Shown here: in pieces, positions 17,224 to 26,415 of the stretch
Layout: every line of letters begins with the position of its first letter
Numbering within the stretch: position 1 is the first letter of the stretch
DNA from: Neorhizobium alkalisoli
GTDB lineage: Bacteria; Pseudomonadota; Alphaproteobacteria; Rhizobiales; Rhizobiaceae
Direction of reading: 5' to 3'
DNA length: 64,000 nucleotides
Assembly: GCF_002968635.1 (NCBI RefSeq)
Contig: NZ_PVBN01000001.1
Location: forward strand, 1 to 64,000
Translations under genes and position numbers: made by a program
Notes under the pieces: generated by a model
What the model saw: only the letters and a program-made list of their open reading frames with translations
Databases searched by the model: none
What the model was told of the DNA's origin: nothing

Positions 17224-17548
17224 GGAATTTTTCCTTCTTGTCGTGACTTGCGTGTTTCAGTCTACGCCAAGCCGTCCCCTCATCCAAGCCACCCGCATGC
17301 GACAAGGTCAAATTGCTGCAATCTTTGCCTGGCTGGTTGTTGGGATCCTTAAAGCCGCGTCCCGAGCAATTGCGGCGGGCTTCTAGCTCCCGTGGTCCCA
17401 AATGTCAACGGTCGCGGAGCTTGGGAATTCTACGTAGCCAGGGGAGGGCCTAGGCTGATTTTGCGCCTGGATGCGTCGAGAGGGACTGCGAAATGTCCGG
17501 TATTTGCCCCGTTCGCCCCCTGTTCAGGCACCAGGCCAGTAAAGCGTT
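17224..17548. other. 325-bp intergenic region between rpoN and hpf
   Basis: No gene is convincing. I looked for a sigma-54 (-24/-12) promoter reading into hpf. The nearest match (around 17325-17345, minus strand) has GG and GC separated by 8 rather than 10 bases. No clear terminator for rpoN was found. Confidence 0.5.
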
Positions 17549-19108
17549 TTAGAAGGCCGCAACTTTTGCAAGTGCCCGCTTCTCCCGGCGCCGCTGAACC
17601 GAAGACGGAATGTTCATCGCCTCCCGGTATTTGGCAACGGTCCGGCGGGCGAGATCGACGCCGCCGCGTTTCAGGCTGATGACGATATCGTCGTCCGAAA
17701 GAACCGCCTCGGGCGTTTCCTGTGCAATCAGTTGGCGAATCCGGTGGCGCACCGCCTCGGCGGAGTGGTTGTCTCCGCCTTGTTCCGCCGAACCGATCGA
17801 GACGGTGAAGAAATATTTGAGTTCGAACAGGCCCCGTGGCGTAAGCATGTATTTGTTCGAGGTGACCCGGCTTACCGTCGATTCATGCATTTTGATCGCC
17901 TCGGCGACCGTCTTGAGATTGAGCGGTCGGAGGTGATCGACGCCGTGCATCAGGAAGGCGTCCTGCTGGCGGACGATTTCAGCCGCAACCTTGATGATCG
18001 TCTTGGCGCGCTGGTCCAGACTGCGGGTCAGCCAATTCGCATTCTGCATGCATTCCGAAAGGAAATTGTGGTCCTCGCCACCTTTCGGGGAGCTCTTCGA
18101 GACCGTCTGGAAATAGGCCTGATTGACGAGGACGCGCGGCAGCGTATCGGGGTTGAGCTCGACCATCCAGGTGCCATCAGGGGCGGCACGGACGACGATA
18201 TCAGGGGAAATCGTCTCCGACGCGCCACGTTCAAAGCTGGCGCCCGGCTTCGGATTGAGCCCGCGAATTTCGGCGAGCATATCGATAAGGTCCTCGTCAT
18301 CGACACCGCAGATCTTCCGGAGAGAGGCGAAATCGCGTTTGGCGAGCAATTCGAGATGCCGGACGAGGGCATCCATGGCGGGGTCGAGCCGGTTCTTCTG
18401 GCGAAGTTGGATCGCCAGGCACTCGCTCAGAGACCGCGCGAAGACCCCGGGGGGATCGAGGGTCTGCAGCTTGTTCAGGATCGTTTCCACATCTTCGATG
18501 CGCTTGGCGAGCCGGGCGGCGGTTTCCTCGATGCCGCCTTGCAGGTAACCCGCCTCGTCGAGCTGATCGACCAGATGCTGTGCGATCAGCCGGTCGCCCG
18601 CGCCGGTGATGAGAAACGGGATCTGTTGGTTCAGGTGGTCCCGCAGCGTCACCTGGCCGGCCACGAATTCGTTCAGATCGTAGTCGTCGCCGGATTCCCC
18701 TCCCGGCATCGACTTCCACTGGCTCAGCAGTTCCGGGGCATCGGCACGGCGGGCCGGGCCGTCGTCGGGAAAGACGTTTTCAAATCCCGTATCCAGACCT
18801 TCGCCAAGACGCTCGGCGGTCAGCGCGGAATTGCTCTCGTACCAGTGGCCGTCGCTGGACATGTGAGGAGCTTCGCCGTTTCCGCTTTCGGTTTCGGAGA
18901 AGCTTTCCTCGGTTTCAAAACCTGTTTCCGTGCCGCCTTCGATCTCGCCTGACGCAATTTCGAGCAGCGGGTTCTTCTCGACTTCCTGTGCGATGAATTG
19001 GTTGAGTTCGAAATGCGTCATCTGCAGCAGTTGAATGGACTGCATCAACTGCGGCGTCATCACCAGCGACTGGGTCTGCTTCAGGAAAAGGCTGGTGGAT
19101 AAACCCAT
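17549..19108 (-). CDS. rpoN: RNA polymerase sigma-54 factor RpoN
   Basis: 519 residues from the ATG at 19108 (MGLSTSLFLKQTQSLVMTPQ). An earlier ATG 26 codons upstream gives an atypical N terminus. The Gln/Leu-rich activator-interacting region I (QLMQSIQLLQMTHFELNQ) is followed by an acidic region II. The core-binding and helix-turn-helix regions lead to the RpoN box ARRTVAKYRE near the C terminus. Sigma-54 directs nitrogen-fixation, nitrogen-assimilation and dicarboxylate-transport genes in rhizobia. It lies between lptB and hpf. Confidence 0.97.
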   Translation of the reverse strand: MGLSTSLFLKQTQSLVMTPQLMQSIQLLQMTHFELNQFIAQEVEKNPLLEIASGEIEGGTETGFETEESFSETESGNGEAPHMSSDGHWYESNSALTAERLGEGLDTGFENVFPDDGPARRADAPELLSQWKSMPGGESGDDYDLNEFVAGQVTLRDHLNQQIPFLITGAGDRLIAQHLVDQLDEAGYLQGGIEETAARLAKRIEDVETILNKLQTLDPPGVFARSLSECLAIQLRQKNRLDPAMDALVRHLELLAKRDFASLRKICGVDDEDLIDMLAEIRGLNPKPGASFERGASETISPDIVVRAAPDGTWMVELNPDTLPRVLVNQAYFQTVSKSSPKGGEDHNFLSECMQNANWLTRSLDQRAKTIIKVAAEIVRQQDAFLMHGVDHLRPLNLKTVAEAIKMHESTVSRVTSNKYMLTPRGLFELKYFFTVSIGSAEQGGDNHSAEAVRHRIRQLIAQETPEAVLSDDDIVISLKRGGVDLARRTVAKYREAMNIPSSVQRRREKRALAKVAAF

Positions 19109-19275
19109 GGCGGACGCGAAACTCCCGTGAAATCCCCTTTGCGTCCCGTCATGAGACAGCCCAACGCGCCTCGGCCACCTCCGCACGGAGCCAAATTTGC
19201 ATCTGGCACAAGAATTGCTTTTTTGAAAGATTTGGTCAAGCGCTGCAGGGCGGGAAAGTAAATTTCTTCCGCGCG

Positions 19276-20082
19276 CTACAGGCTGAACTTGTCGCCCAGG
19301 TAAAGGCGGCGGACGTCGGGGTTGTTGACGATGTCGTCAGCCCGGCCATGCGTCAGGACCTCGCCGGCATGAATGATATAGGCGCGATCGATGAGACCGA
19401 GTGTCTCGCGAACGTTGTGGTCCGTTATCAGAACGCCGATGCCGCGGGCCGTCAAGTGGCGCACGAGGTTCTGGATATCGGAAACCGAGATCGGGTCGAC
19501 GCCTGCAAAAGGTTCGTCGAGCAGCATGAAGGCTGGATCGGTCGCAAGCGCACGGGCGATTTCGAGCCGTCGCCGCTCGCCGCCGGACAGGGCGACGGCT
19601 GCAGACTTCCGGAGCTGGCTGATATGGAATTCTTCCAGAAGCTCGTCGAGCTTGCGTTCCCGCTTGTCCTTGTCCCGCTCGTGCACTTCGAGCACGGCGC
19701 GAATGTTTTCCTCCACCGTCAGTCCGCGGAAAATCGAGGCTTCCTGAGGCAGGTAGCCGACGCCGAGCCGGGCCCGGCGATACATCGGCATATGGGTGAC
19801 CTCGTTGCCGTTGATGGCGATCATGCCTTCATCGACCGGCACGAGTCCGGTAATCATGTAAAAGCAGGTGGTCTTGCCGGCACCGTTCGGTCCGAGCAGT
19901 CCCACAGCTTCGCCGCGGCGCACGACCAGCGACACGCCATTGACGACACGGCGCGTATCATAGGTCTTGGAAAGTCCGTGCGCGACCAGTGTCCCCTCGT
20001 AGCGCGCTTTGTCGCGTGCAACGAAGGGTTCGGGCGCAGACGGCTTCCTGGCCGACAGACGGGAGAGCAGCGTTGTTTTCAC
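19276..20082 (-). CDS. lptB: LPS export ABC transporter ATP-binding protein LptB
   Basis: 268 residues. Walker A is LLGPNGAGKTTCFYMITG, the ABC signature LSGGERRRLEIARAL, Walker B FMLLDEPFAGVDP, and the switch His is in LITDHNVRETL. The Asp/Ser pattern GVDPISVSDIQ is characteristic of LptB. It drives extraction of lipopolysaccharide from the inner membrane with LptFG (not in this window). An N-terminal extension of about 30 residues is common in rhizobia. It follows lptA by 12 bases. Confidence 0.95.
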   Translation of the reverse strand: MKTTLLSRLSARKPSAPEPFVARDKARYEGTLVAHGLSKTYDTRRVVNGVSLVVRRGEAVGLLGPNGAGKTTCFYMITGLVPVDEGMIAINGNEVTHMPMYRRARLGVGYLPQEASIFRGLTVEENIRAVLEVHERDKDKRERKLDELLEEFHISQLRKSAAVALSGGERRRLEIARALATDPAFMLLDEPFAGVDPISVSDIQNLVRHLTARGIGVLITDHNVRETLGLIDRAYIIHAGEVLTHGRADDIVNNPDVRRLYLGDKFSL

Positions 20083-20094
20083 GAGATACGTCTA

Positions 20095-20658
20095 TTATTG
20101 CTTCGGTTGCGGCTGCCGCGACTTCGGGTCGAGCAGGATTTCGACGCGGCCGCCGCAGGCATCGAGCTTGGCCTGGCCGGTTTCCATCATCACCGTGAGC
20201 CTGCAGCCCTTGAAGACGTTGGGTCCTTCCGACAGCACGACCTGCTTGCCCGAAAGCACGAAAGTCTGCGTCGCCATGTTGAACTCGCCCTTTTCGGCGG
20301 TCGCCTGCTGGGTGCCGGAGGTCAGGAAAACGGTGTCGTCCAGAAAGATCTTGTCGATATTGGCATTGCCAGACGTCACGGACGCACCTTCACCGGTATA
20401 GAGGACCGTCATCTTGCCGGCCTTCATCGTGGTCGAGCCTTGCACGACCTGGACGTTGCCAGTGAAGAAAGCCTTCTTTTCCTGTTCCTTGATCTCAAGC
20501 TGATCGCTCTGGATCTGGATCGGTTGGTCGTTGGAGAGCTTCAGGCCCTCCATCTGGCTTGTTGTCGATTGCGCAGAAGCTGTCGCGGCAAAACAGCACG
20601 CGAAGCCTGCCGCGATCACAAATGCAGTATTCCGGTTGAAAAGGCGGCGATTGGTCAT
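20095..20658 (-). CDS. lptA: LPS transport periplasmic protein LptA
   Basis: 187 residues. A signal peptide (about 1-30, cleavage likely after ATASAQ) precedes an OstA/LptA beta-jellyroll domain (about 45-165) with QIQSDQLEIKEQEKKAFFTG and VVQGSTTMKAGKMTVLYTG. It bridges the periplasm between LptC and LptD. It is spaced 12 bases from both lptC and lptB, forming lptC-lptA-lptB. Confidence 0.93.
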   Translation of the reverse strand: MTNRRLFNRNTAFVIAAGFACCFAATASAQSTTSQMEGLKLSNDQPIQIQSDQLEIKEQEKKAFFTGNVQVVQGSTTMKAGKMTVLYTGEGASVTSGNANIDKIFLDDTVFLTSGTQQATAEKGEFNMATQTFVLSGKQVVLSEGPNVFKGCRLTVMMETGQAKLDACGGRVEILLDPKSRQPQPKQ

Positions 20659-20670
20659 GACGGCCGGGCT

Positions 20671-21339
20671 CTATTTGCCTTGGTTGCGGATGGCGGTAGG
20701 ATCGAGATGGACGCGAACCTGACCTTTGAAGGTGATGGTGCGTCCCTTATCCGTTATCTTTAAAGAGTCTGCAACAATCGAACCTTCTTTCATCGAAATG
20801 TCGACGGGGTCGGGCGTATCCATGACGCCGGCATTGACATCGAGATGTGCGGATTTGAACCGGGCGGTGATCCCGTTGGAAAGGTTGACGTCGAAGGGAG
20901 CGGTAAGGTCGAGCATGTCGGTGCCGCGGTCGAAATCGGCGCCGGTGGCGATCACGCGGGCGATGACGTCGTCGTTGACGGGAACCGCGGCCTTCACGTT
21001 CTCGAGCGTGATCTTGTTCGGGTTCTCGATATCCTGAAGGGCGCGGTTGGCGGTCATGGAATAGCTGATGCCGTCATTGTTGCGGCCGGAGATCGCCGGA
21101 CGTTCCATAACGATCTTGCCGTTCTCGATGCGGGCGTTTTCGATGCTCAGGTTTTCCGGCAGATAGGCGCGGATGATGGAAACGCCGATGAATGCCGCCG
21201 AGATCACGGCGGCGGCGATCGGCAACAGAACTTTCAGCTTCCGCACCATGGAGGAATGCGCAAGCGCTGCCTGATATGCATCCGCGTGTGGCTGCAGCGC
21301 CACCGCAAGGCCTGCCGTTTTTCGGATATTCTGCAGCAT
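20671..21339 (-). CDS. lptC: LPS export protein LptC
   Basis: 222 residues from the ATG at 21339. An N-terminal cytosolic stretch leads to one transmembrane segment (about 35-55, KVLLPIAAAVISAAFIGVSI). A periplasmic LptC-type beta domain follows (NARIENGKIVMERPAISGRN, YSMTANRALQDI). It passes LPS from LptBFG to LptA. Start choice: an ATG 31 codons upstream is possible, but it adds an Arg/Gly-rich stretch. It is first in lptCAB-rpoN and divergent from sppA. Confidence 0.87.
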   Translation of the reverse strand: MLQNIRKTAGLAVALQPHADAYQAALAHSSMVRKLKVLLPIAAAVISAAFIGVSIIRAYLPENLSIENARIENGKIVMERPAISGRNNDGISYSMTANRALQDIENPNKITLENVKAAVPVNDDVIARVIATGADFDRGTDMLDLTAPFDVNLSNGITARFKSAHLDVNAGVMDTPDPVDISMKEGSIVADSLKITDKGRTITFKGQVRVHLDPTAIRNQGK

Positions 21340-21550
21340 GGGTGCCGGATAGATCCTTCTTTGCCCGCCACCGCCGCCTCGCCATCCAGTATGGCGCCGG
21401 CACGCATTGGGCAGGCTCTCGTTGTCCGCCAATATGGTTTTTATTCATCAACAAACAATAACGGACAATATAAAAACGTGATGTGCGGCGCTGCAAAACG
21501 CGTTAGAGAGCCTATTTAGCAACGAAAGCGCATTGCGAAGGGCATTTTCC

Positions 21551-22504
21551 ATGGATCAAATGGCAATCGCGGACAGGCGGAACCTGCGCCGCAAGCTGAG
21601 CTTCTGGCGTGTCGTGGCCCTGGTTTTCCTGGTCGGCATCGGTTTTGCGCTCTATCGGACCTTCGGCGAGGGCGCTGGATCCGCGGTGCCTCATGTCGCC
21701 CGCGTCCAGATTTCCGGCATGATCACCGACGACAAGGAACTTCTGGAGCGGCTGGAGCGGATCGCCGAGAGCGACAGGGTCAAGGCCCTCGTCGTTTCGA
21801 TCTCCTCCCCCGGCGGCACGACCTATGGCGGGGAACGCATCTTCAAAGCCATTCGCAAGGTGGCCGAAAAGAAGCCGGTCGTCTCCGATATTCGCACCCT
21901 TGCCGCCTCCGCCGGTTACATGATCGCCACAGCGGGCGATCAGGTCATCGCGGGCGAGAGTTCGATTACCGGCTCGATCGGTGTGATCTTTCAGTATCCG
22001 CAGGTCGACGAGGTGATGAAAAAGGTCGGCATTTCCCTGGAGGAGATCAAGTCGGCGCCGCTGAAGGCCGAGCCGTCTCCCTTCCATCCGGCCAGCGAAG
22101 AAGCAAAGACCATGATCCGCAACATGGTAATGGACAGCTATGCCTGGTTCGTCGATCTCGTTGCAGACCGCCGCAAGCTGCCGCGCGAGGAGGTATTGAA
22201 GCTCGCCGACGGAGCGATCTTCACAGGCCGGCAAGCGCTCGCCGCCAAGCTGGTGGACAAGCTCGGCGGCGACGAGGACATCCGCGTCTATCTGGAATCG
22301 CGCGGCGTCTCCAAGGACCTGCCGGTCGTCGATTGGAAGGAGCAGAACTCTTCCTCGTCCTTCTGGCTCGCGAGCATGCTTACCCAGCTCTTCAAGCAGA
22401 CTGGTCTGAGTGAGGCTATGACGCCGGATATGCTCCGCGTCTTCGGCGCGGACAAGTTGTTCCTTGACGGTCTTGTCTCGGTTTGGCAGGTTGGGCGCGG
22501 TTGA
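21551..22504 (+). CDS. sppA: Signal peptide peptidase SppA (S49 family, short form)
   Basis: 317 residues with one N-terminal transmembrane anchor (about 18-36) and one S49 domain. The likely nucleophile is Ser120 in TLAASAGYMIA and the likely general base Lys172 in SAPLKAEPSP. Their 52-residue spacing equals that of the Ser147/Lys199 dyad of Bacillus SppA. SISSPGGTTYGGE forms the substrate-binding strand. It degrades cleaved signal peptides in the membrane. The ATG at 21551 is preferred over one six codons upstream. ihfB follows 26 bases downstream. Confidence 0.92.
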   Translation: MDQMAIADRRNLRRKLSFWRVVALVFLVGIGFALYRTFGEGAGSAVPHVARVQISGMITDDKELLERLERIAESDRVKALVVSISSPGGTTYGGERIFKAIRKVAEKKPVVSDIRTLAASAGYMIATAGDQVIAGESSITGSIGVIFQYPQVDEVMKKVGISLEEIKSAPLKAEPSPFHPASEEAKTMIRNMVMDSYAWFVDLVADRRKLPREEVLKLADGAIFTGRQALAAKLVDKLGGDEDIRVYLESRGVSKDLPVVDWKEQNSSSSFWLASMLTQLFKQTGLSEAMTPDMLRVFGADKLFLDGLVSVWQVGRG

Positions 22505-22530
22505 AAATCTAATTTTTTCAGGGGGCAATC

Positions 22531-22830
22531 GTGATCAAGTCAGAATTGGTGCAGATCGTTGCAGCTCGCAATCCGCATCTCTACCATCGCGACGTCGAGA
22601 ACATTGTGAATGCCGTGCTCGACGAGATCACGGATGCCCTTGCCGGCGGAAACCGGGTGGAATTGCGCGGCTTCGGCGCCTTTTCGGTGAAGAACCGTCC
22701 TTCCCGTTCCGGCCGTAATCCGCGCACCGGCGAAAGCGTCTTCGTGGAAGAGAAATGGGTTCCCTTCTTCAAGACCGGCAAGGAACTCCGCGAGCGTCTG
22801 AATCCGGATCTCGCCGACGAAGAGGACTAA
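22531..22830 (+). CDS. ihfB: Integration host factor subunit beta
   Basis: 99 residues from a GTG at 22531 with AGGGGG upstream. It has the DNABII signature [21 protein letters not shown] and the beta-subunit style N terminus [17 protein letters not shown]. It bends DNA as a heterodimer with IHF-alpha and supports sigma-54 activation, recombination and replication. It lies in the conserved sppA-ihfB-lapA order of rhizobia. Confidence 0.95.
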   Translation: MIKSELVQIVAARNPHLYHRDVENIVNAVLDEITDALAGGNRVELRGFGAFSVKNRPSRSGRNPRTGESVFVEEKWVPFFKTGKELRERLNPDLADEED

Positions 22831-22934
22831 CTCTCCGTGGCGCGGCTTTGCGCCGCCCTTGAAACCCCATAAAGCGCGCCTATTCTGCAACAGACGCCGG
22901 TAAAGCGGCGATTGCCCTGTTGCCGGAGATACCT

Positions 22935-23270
22935 ATGGACAAGCTCAAAAAGATCCTCAGCCTCGTGATCTTCGTGCCACTCGGGATCATACTGATCGTG
23001 CTCGCGGTGGCGAACCGTCAGACTGTGACGCTTGCGCTCAATCCGTTCCGGCCGGAAGACAGCGTACTGTCGGTCAGCGCGCCTTTCTTCCTGTTCCTGC
23101 TGCTCGCGGTGCTTTTGGGCATGTTGATCGGCGCTGCGGTCACCTGGTGGAGCCAGGGCAGACACCGCAAGCAGGCGCGTGTCGAGGCACGCGAGGCGGC
23201 CCGCTGGCAGAATGAACACAAGGCAGTCGTGGCCGGCCGGCCGGCTTCTCAGCAACTGGCCTCGAAATAG
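22935..23270 (+). CDS. LapA (DUF1049) domain membrane protein
   Basis: 111 residues with two transmembrane segments (about 8-27 and 52-76), separated by a short loop carrying the DUF1049 core VANRQTVTLALNPF. The tail is Arg/Ala-rich and cytosolic. E. coli LapA/LapB help control LPS synthesis; here only the LapA domain is present. The ATG at 22935 is preferred to one five codons earlier. It ends one base before the convergent CoxG-like gene. Confidence 0.82.
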   Translation: MDKLKKILSLVIFVPLGIILIVLAVANRQTVTLALNPFRPEDSVLSVSAPFFLFLLLAVLLGMLIGAAVTWWSQGRHRKQARVEAREAARWQNEHKAVVAGRPASQQLASK

Positions 23271-23271
23271 A

Positions 23272-23727
23272 CTAGGCCTGCCCGCTCTTTGCCATCACCG
23301 CTTTGTTGAAGTCTGCGAAGAACTGCCCGGCGAGCTTTTGCGAGGTCGAGTCGATCAGACGGGAGCCAAGTTGGGCGAGCTTGCCGCCGACCTGCGCCGT
23401 TGTCGAATAGCGCAGCAAGGTTTCCGGACCGTCTTCCACCAGCGTCACGGTCGCCGATCCCTTGGCGAAGCCCGCGATACCGCCTTTGCCTTCTCCTGAA
23501 ATCGTGTAGCTCTCCGGCGGGTTGACGTCGGACAGCGTCACTTCGCCGGAAAAATTCGCCGAAACCGGCCCGATCTTCAGCTTGACCGCCGCGATAAGTT
23601 CAGTCGGCGATTTCTGCTCCAGGGTCTGACAGCCCGGAATGCACTGGCGGAGAATCTCCGGATCGTTGAGTGCCTCCCATACCACCTGGCGCGGTGCTGC
23701 AATACGTTCTTCGCCGCCCATATCCAT
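23272..23727 (-). CDS. CoxG-like SRPBCC family protein
   Basis: 151 residues. The motif MDMGGEERIAAPRQVVWEAL then DPEILRQCIPGCQTLE is the start of the carbon-monoxide-dehydrogenase subunit G (CoxG) subfamily of START/SRPBCC proteins. GEGKGGIAGFAKGSATVTL and GGKLAQLGSRLIDSTSQKLA complete it. Many such genes sit beside xanthine or CO dehydrogenases, but here the gene is alone. It is convergent with lapA and divergent from the rRNA methyltransferase. Ligand unknown. The ATG at 23727 follows GGAGGATCACGAC. Confidence 0.85.
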   Translation of the reverse strand: MDMGGEERIAAPRQVVWEALNDPEILRQCIPGCQTLEQKSPTELIAAVKLKIGPVSANFSGEVTLSDVNPPESYTISGEGKGGIAGFAKGSATVTLVEDGPETLLRYSTTAQVGGKLAQLGSRLIDSTSQKLAGQFFADFNKAVMAKSGQA

Positions 23728-23902
23728 GTCGTGATCCTCCCGAAACCTGTGGCAGTAATATTGCCGGGGTGTGCCGCTTTGCCAAGGGGAACATTGGGTG
23801 GGGGTGTGAGCCGATGAATAAAACGCGGCATCTGTCCGCCAGTGACTTTGAAGAATGCCGGGCAAATGCTATCTGCTGCCCCACGATCACCAATCTGAGC
23901 GG

Positions 23903-25015
23903 ATGAACGCATTGAAGAACAAGGAAAGGCGGCCGGCAAAGAGGGTTCAGGCCGCTGCCCCAGGCAGGCCCGCGCGCGGTCCGGCGGCGGCAGTCAAGCC
24001 GCAGCCGGCCAGGCAGGCATCCAGTCCCCCGGAGAAGGCCGCAAAGCCCGCATCTGCGACGGTACCGGCGGAAACGCGTGCGCTTCTTGCCCGCCAGGGG
24101 GAGAGGCCGCCCGAACGGGTGCCGGTCATTCTGGAATCCTCCGGCGCTGGCGATTTCCACCTGATCGACAGCGGCAACGGTTTGAAGCTGGAGCAATACG
24201 GCCCGTATCGTATCGTCCGGCCGGAGGCACAGGCGCTCTGGCAGCCGTCGCTGCCGACCCATCTATGGGAAAAAGCGGATGCGGTTTTTACCGGTGATAC
24301 GGATGAAGACGGCATGGGGCGCTGGCGTTTTCCGAAGGACGCCCTCGGCGAGACCTGGCCGCTGTCGCTGCTCGGCGTCGATTTTCTCGGCCGCTTCACG
24401 GCCTTCCGCCATGTCGGTGTCTTTCCCGAGCAGATCGTCCACTGGGATTGGATGAAAAGCCGGGCCGAGGAGGCGACGCGCCCTCTCAAGGTGCTCAACC
24501 TCTTTGGTTATACGGGTGTTGCGTCGCTTGTAGCGGCTGCTGCCGGCGCCGAAGTCACGCATGTGGATGCATCCAAAAAGGCAATCGGTTGGGCCCGCGA
24601 AAACCAGGCGCTGGCAGGGCTTGAAAAGGCGCCGATCCGCTGGATCTGCGAGGATGCCATGAAGTTCATCCTGCGGGAGGAGCGCCGTGGCAACCGCTAT
24701 GACATCATCCTCACCGATCCGCCGAAATTCGGTCGCGGCCCGAATGGCGAAGTCTGGCAACTCTTCGATCACCTGCCGCTGATGCTGGACATCTGCCGGG
24801 AATTGCTTTCGCCGAAAGCGATCGGCCTCGTTCTCACAGCCTATTCGATCCGCGCGAGCTTCTATTCCATCCATGAACTGATGCGCGAGACGATGCGCGG
24901 TGCAGGTGGCGTGGTGGAATCCGGAGAGCTCGTCATCCGCGAGGCAGGGCTGGACGGCAAAAGCCCCGGTCGAGCCTTGTCCACCTCCCTTTTCAGTCGC
25001 TGGGTGCCGGCATGA
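23903..25015 (+). CDS. Class I SAM-dependent rRNA methyltransferase (RlmI-like)
   Basis: 370 residues. A basic Pro/Ala-rich N terminus (1-60) precedes a methyltransferase domain with FTAFRHVGVFPEQIVHWDWM, the SAM motif VLNLFGYTGVASLVAAAAGA, VDASKKAIGWARENQAL, and the catalytic-loop motif DIILTDPPKFGRGPNGEVW. This DPPKF pattern is typical of 23S rRNA m5C methyltransferases of the RlmI/YccW group, though the PUA domain of RlmI is not obvious. Its stop overlaps the next start (ATGA). Confidence 0.82.
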   Translation: MNALKNKERRPAKRVQAAAPGRPARGPAAAVKPQPARQASSPPEKAAKPASATVPAETRALLARQGERPPERVPVILESSGAGDFHLIDSGNGLKLEQYGPYRIVRPEAQALWQPSLPTHLWEKADAVFTGDTDEDGMGRWRFPKDALGETWPLSLLGVDFLGRFTAFRHVGVFPEQIVHWDWMKSRAEEATRPLKVLNLFGYTGVASLVAAAAGAEVTHVDASKKAIGWARENQALAGLEKAPIRWICEDAMKFILREERRGNRYDIILTDPPKFGRGPNGEVWQLFDHLPLMLDICRELLSPKAIGLVLTAYSIRASFYSIHELMRETMRGAGGVVESGELVIREAGLDGKSPGRALSTSLFSRWVPA

Positions 25016-25872
25016 CCGACGAATATCACAAGACAGGGCCACGACGGGTTGGCCAGGTGAAGGAAGTCACCTCGCTCGCCAACCCGATCATCAAGGATAT
25101 CAAGGCGCTTACCAACAAGAAGGACCGCGAGGAGAGCGGCACCTTCATGGCGGAAGGCCTGAAGCTCGTCATCGATGCGCTGGAACTCGGCTGGTCGATC
25201 CGCACGCTCGTCTATTCCAAGGCTGCGAAGGGCAAGCCGCTTGTCGAACAGGTGGCGGCAAAGACCGTGGCGCACGGCGGGCTGGTTCTGGAAGTGAGCG
25301 AAAAGGTGCTGTCGTCAGTCACCCGCCGCGACAATCCCCAGATGGTCGTCGGGATCTTCGAACAGCGCTGGAAGAAGCTCGACGATCTGAGACCGTCAAG
25401 AAACGAGACCCTTGTTGCGCTCGATCGGGTCCGCGATCCCGGCAATCTCGGCACGATCATCCGGACGGCCGATGCGGCGGGAGCTTCTGCCGTTGTCCTC
25501 GTCGGCGAATCGACCGACCCGTTCTCGCTGGAGACGGTGCGCGCCACCATGGGTTCGGTCTTCGCCATGCCTGTGGTGAAATGTTCGGCGGAAGAATTTC
25601 TCGCCTGGCAGAAGCGTTCAGGCGTGGAGATCGTCGCCACCCATCTCGCCGGCGCCGTCGATTACCGGACCGTCGATTATGCCAGAAAGCCTGTCGTGCT
25701 GCTGATGGGCAATGAGCAATCCGGCCTGCCGGATAACCTTGCCAAGGCGGCCGACCGCACGGTTCGTATCCCGCAGCAGGGCAGGGCCGATTCCCTCAAT
25801 CTTGCCGTCGCCACCGCTGTGATGCTCTTTGAGGCGCGCCGCCATCTGCTGACCCTGGATGAGAAGAAATGA
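25012..25872 (+). CDS. TrmH/SpoU-family RNA 2'-O-methyltransferase
   Basis: 286 residues. An N-terminal substrate-binding domain (about 15-95: [32 protein letters not shown]) is followed by the SPOUT knot domain. The three knot motifs are [20 protein letters not shown] (motif 1), [11 protein letters not shown] (motif 2) and [20 protein letters not shown] (motif 3). The target RNA is not predictable. It overlaps both neighbours by 4 bases (ATGA), so translation is coupled through to lspA. Confidence 0.9.
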   Translation: MTDEYHKTGPRRVGQVKEVTSLANPIIKDIKALTNKKDREESGTFMAEGLKLVIDALELGWSIRTLVYSKAAKGKPLVEQVAAKTVAHGGLVLEVSEKVLSSVTRRDNPQMVVGIFEQRWKKLDDLRPSRNETLVALDRVRDPGNLGTIIRTADAAGASAVVLVGESTDPFSLETVRATMGSVFAMPVVKCSAEEFLAWQKRSGVEIVATHLAGAVDYRTVDYARKPVVLLMGNEQSGLPDNLAKAADRTVRIPQQGRADSLNLAVATAVMLFEARRHLLTLDEKK

Positions 25873-26360
25873 CCGAACGCGCCACCTTTCTTTCGCGGCC
25901 GTTGGCGGCCCTGATCGTCATCGTCGTTGCGGTCGTCCTCGATCAGGTGGTGAAGATCGCCGTCGAAAATTATCTTCCGATGGAAGAAGCGGTGTCCTTA
26001 CTGCCCGTCTTGGCGCTGTACCGCACCTATAATCTGGGCGTCGCTTTCTCGCTGCTGTCCGGCATGGAACGCGAATTCATCATCGGCATGCGGATCGTCA
26101 TCGTCGCCTTCGTCGTCTGGCTCTGGCGCCGAACTCCGAAGGATCGGGCCTTCGCCCATGCGGGTTTCGCGCTGATCATCGCGGGTGCGATCGGCAATCT
26201 GATCGACGGTTTCCTGTACGGACACGTGATCGACTACATCCTGTTCCACACGGCAACGTGGTCGTTCGCGGTATTCAATCTGGCGGATAGTTTCATCACC
26301 ATCGGTGCCGGCCTGGTGATCATAGACGAGCTTTTCGGACCGAAAACGGTCGATCAGTAA
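25869..26360 (+). CDS. lspA: Lipoprotein signal peptidase (signal peptidase II)
   Basis: 163 residues with four transmembrane segments. The two catalytic Asp residues are Asp122 in GHVIDYI and Asp140 in FNLADSFI, and [15 protein letters not shown] is the conserved region before them. It cleaves prolipoproteins after Lgt modification and before Lnt acylation; lnt is also in this window at 51647. Translationally coupled to the upstream RNA methyltransferase gene (ATGA). Confidence 0.95.
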   Translation: MTERATFLSRPLAALIVIVVAVVLDQVVKIAVENYLPMEEAVSLLPVLALYRTYNLGVAFSLLSGMEREFIIGMRIVIVAFVVWLWRRTPKDRAFAHAGFALIIAGAIGNLIDGFLYGHVIDYILFHTATWSFAVFNLADSFITIGAGLVIIDELFGPKTVDQ

Positions 26361-26415
26361 AATTTTACCTGATTGCTCTAAGGATTGGGAAAGAAACCTC
26401 GTTAGTCTTTTCCAT

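Noticed and set aside
17224-17548. Sigma-54 promoter feeding hpf
   Set aside because: The best candidate has 8 instead of 10 bases between the GG and GC elements.
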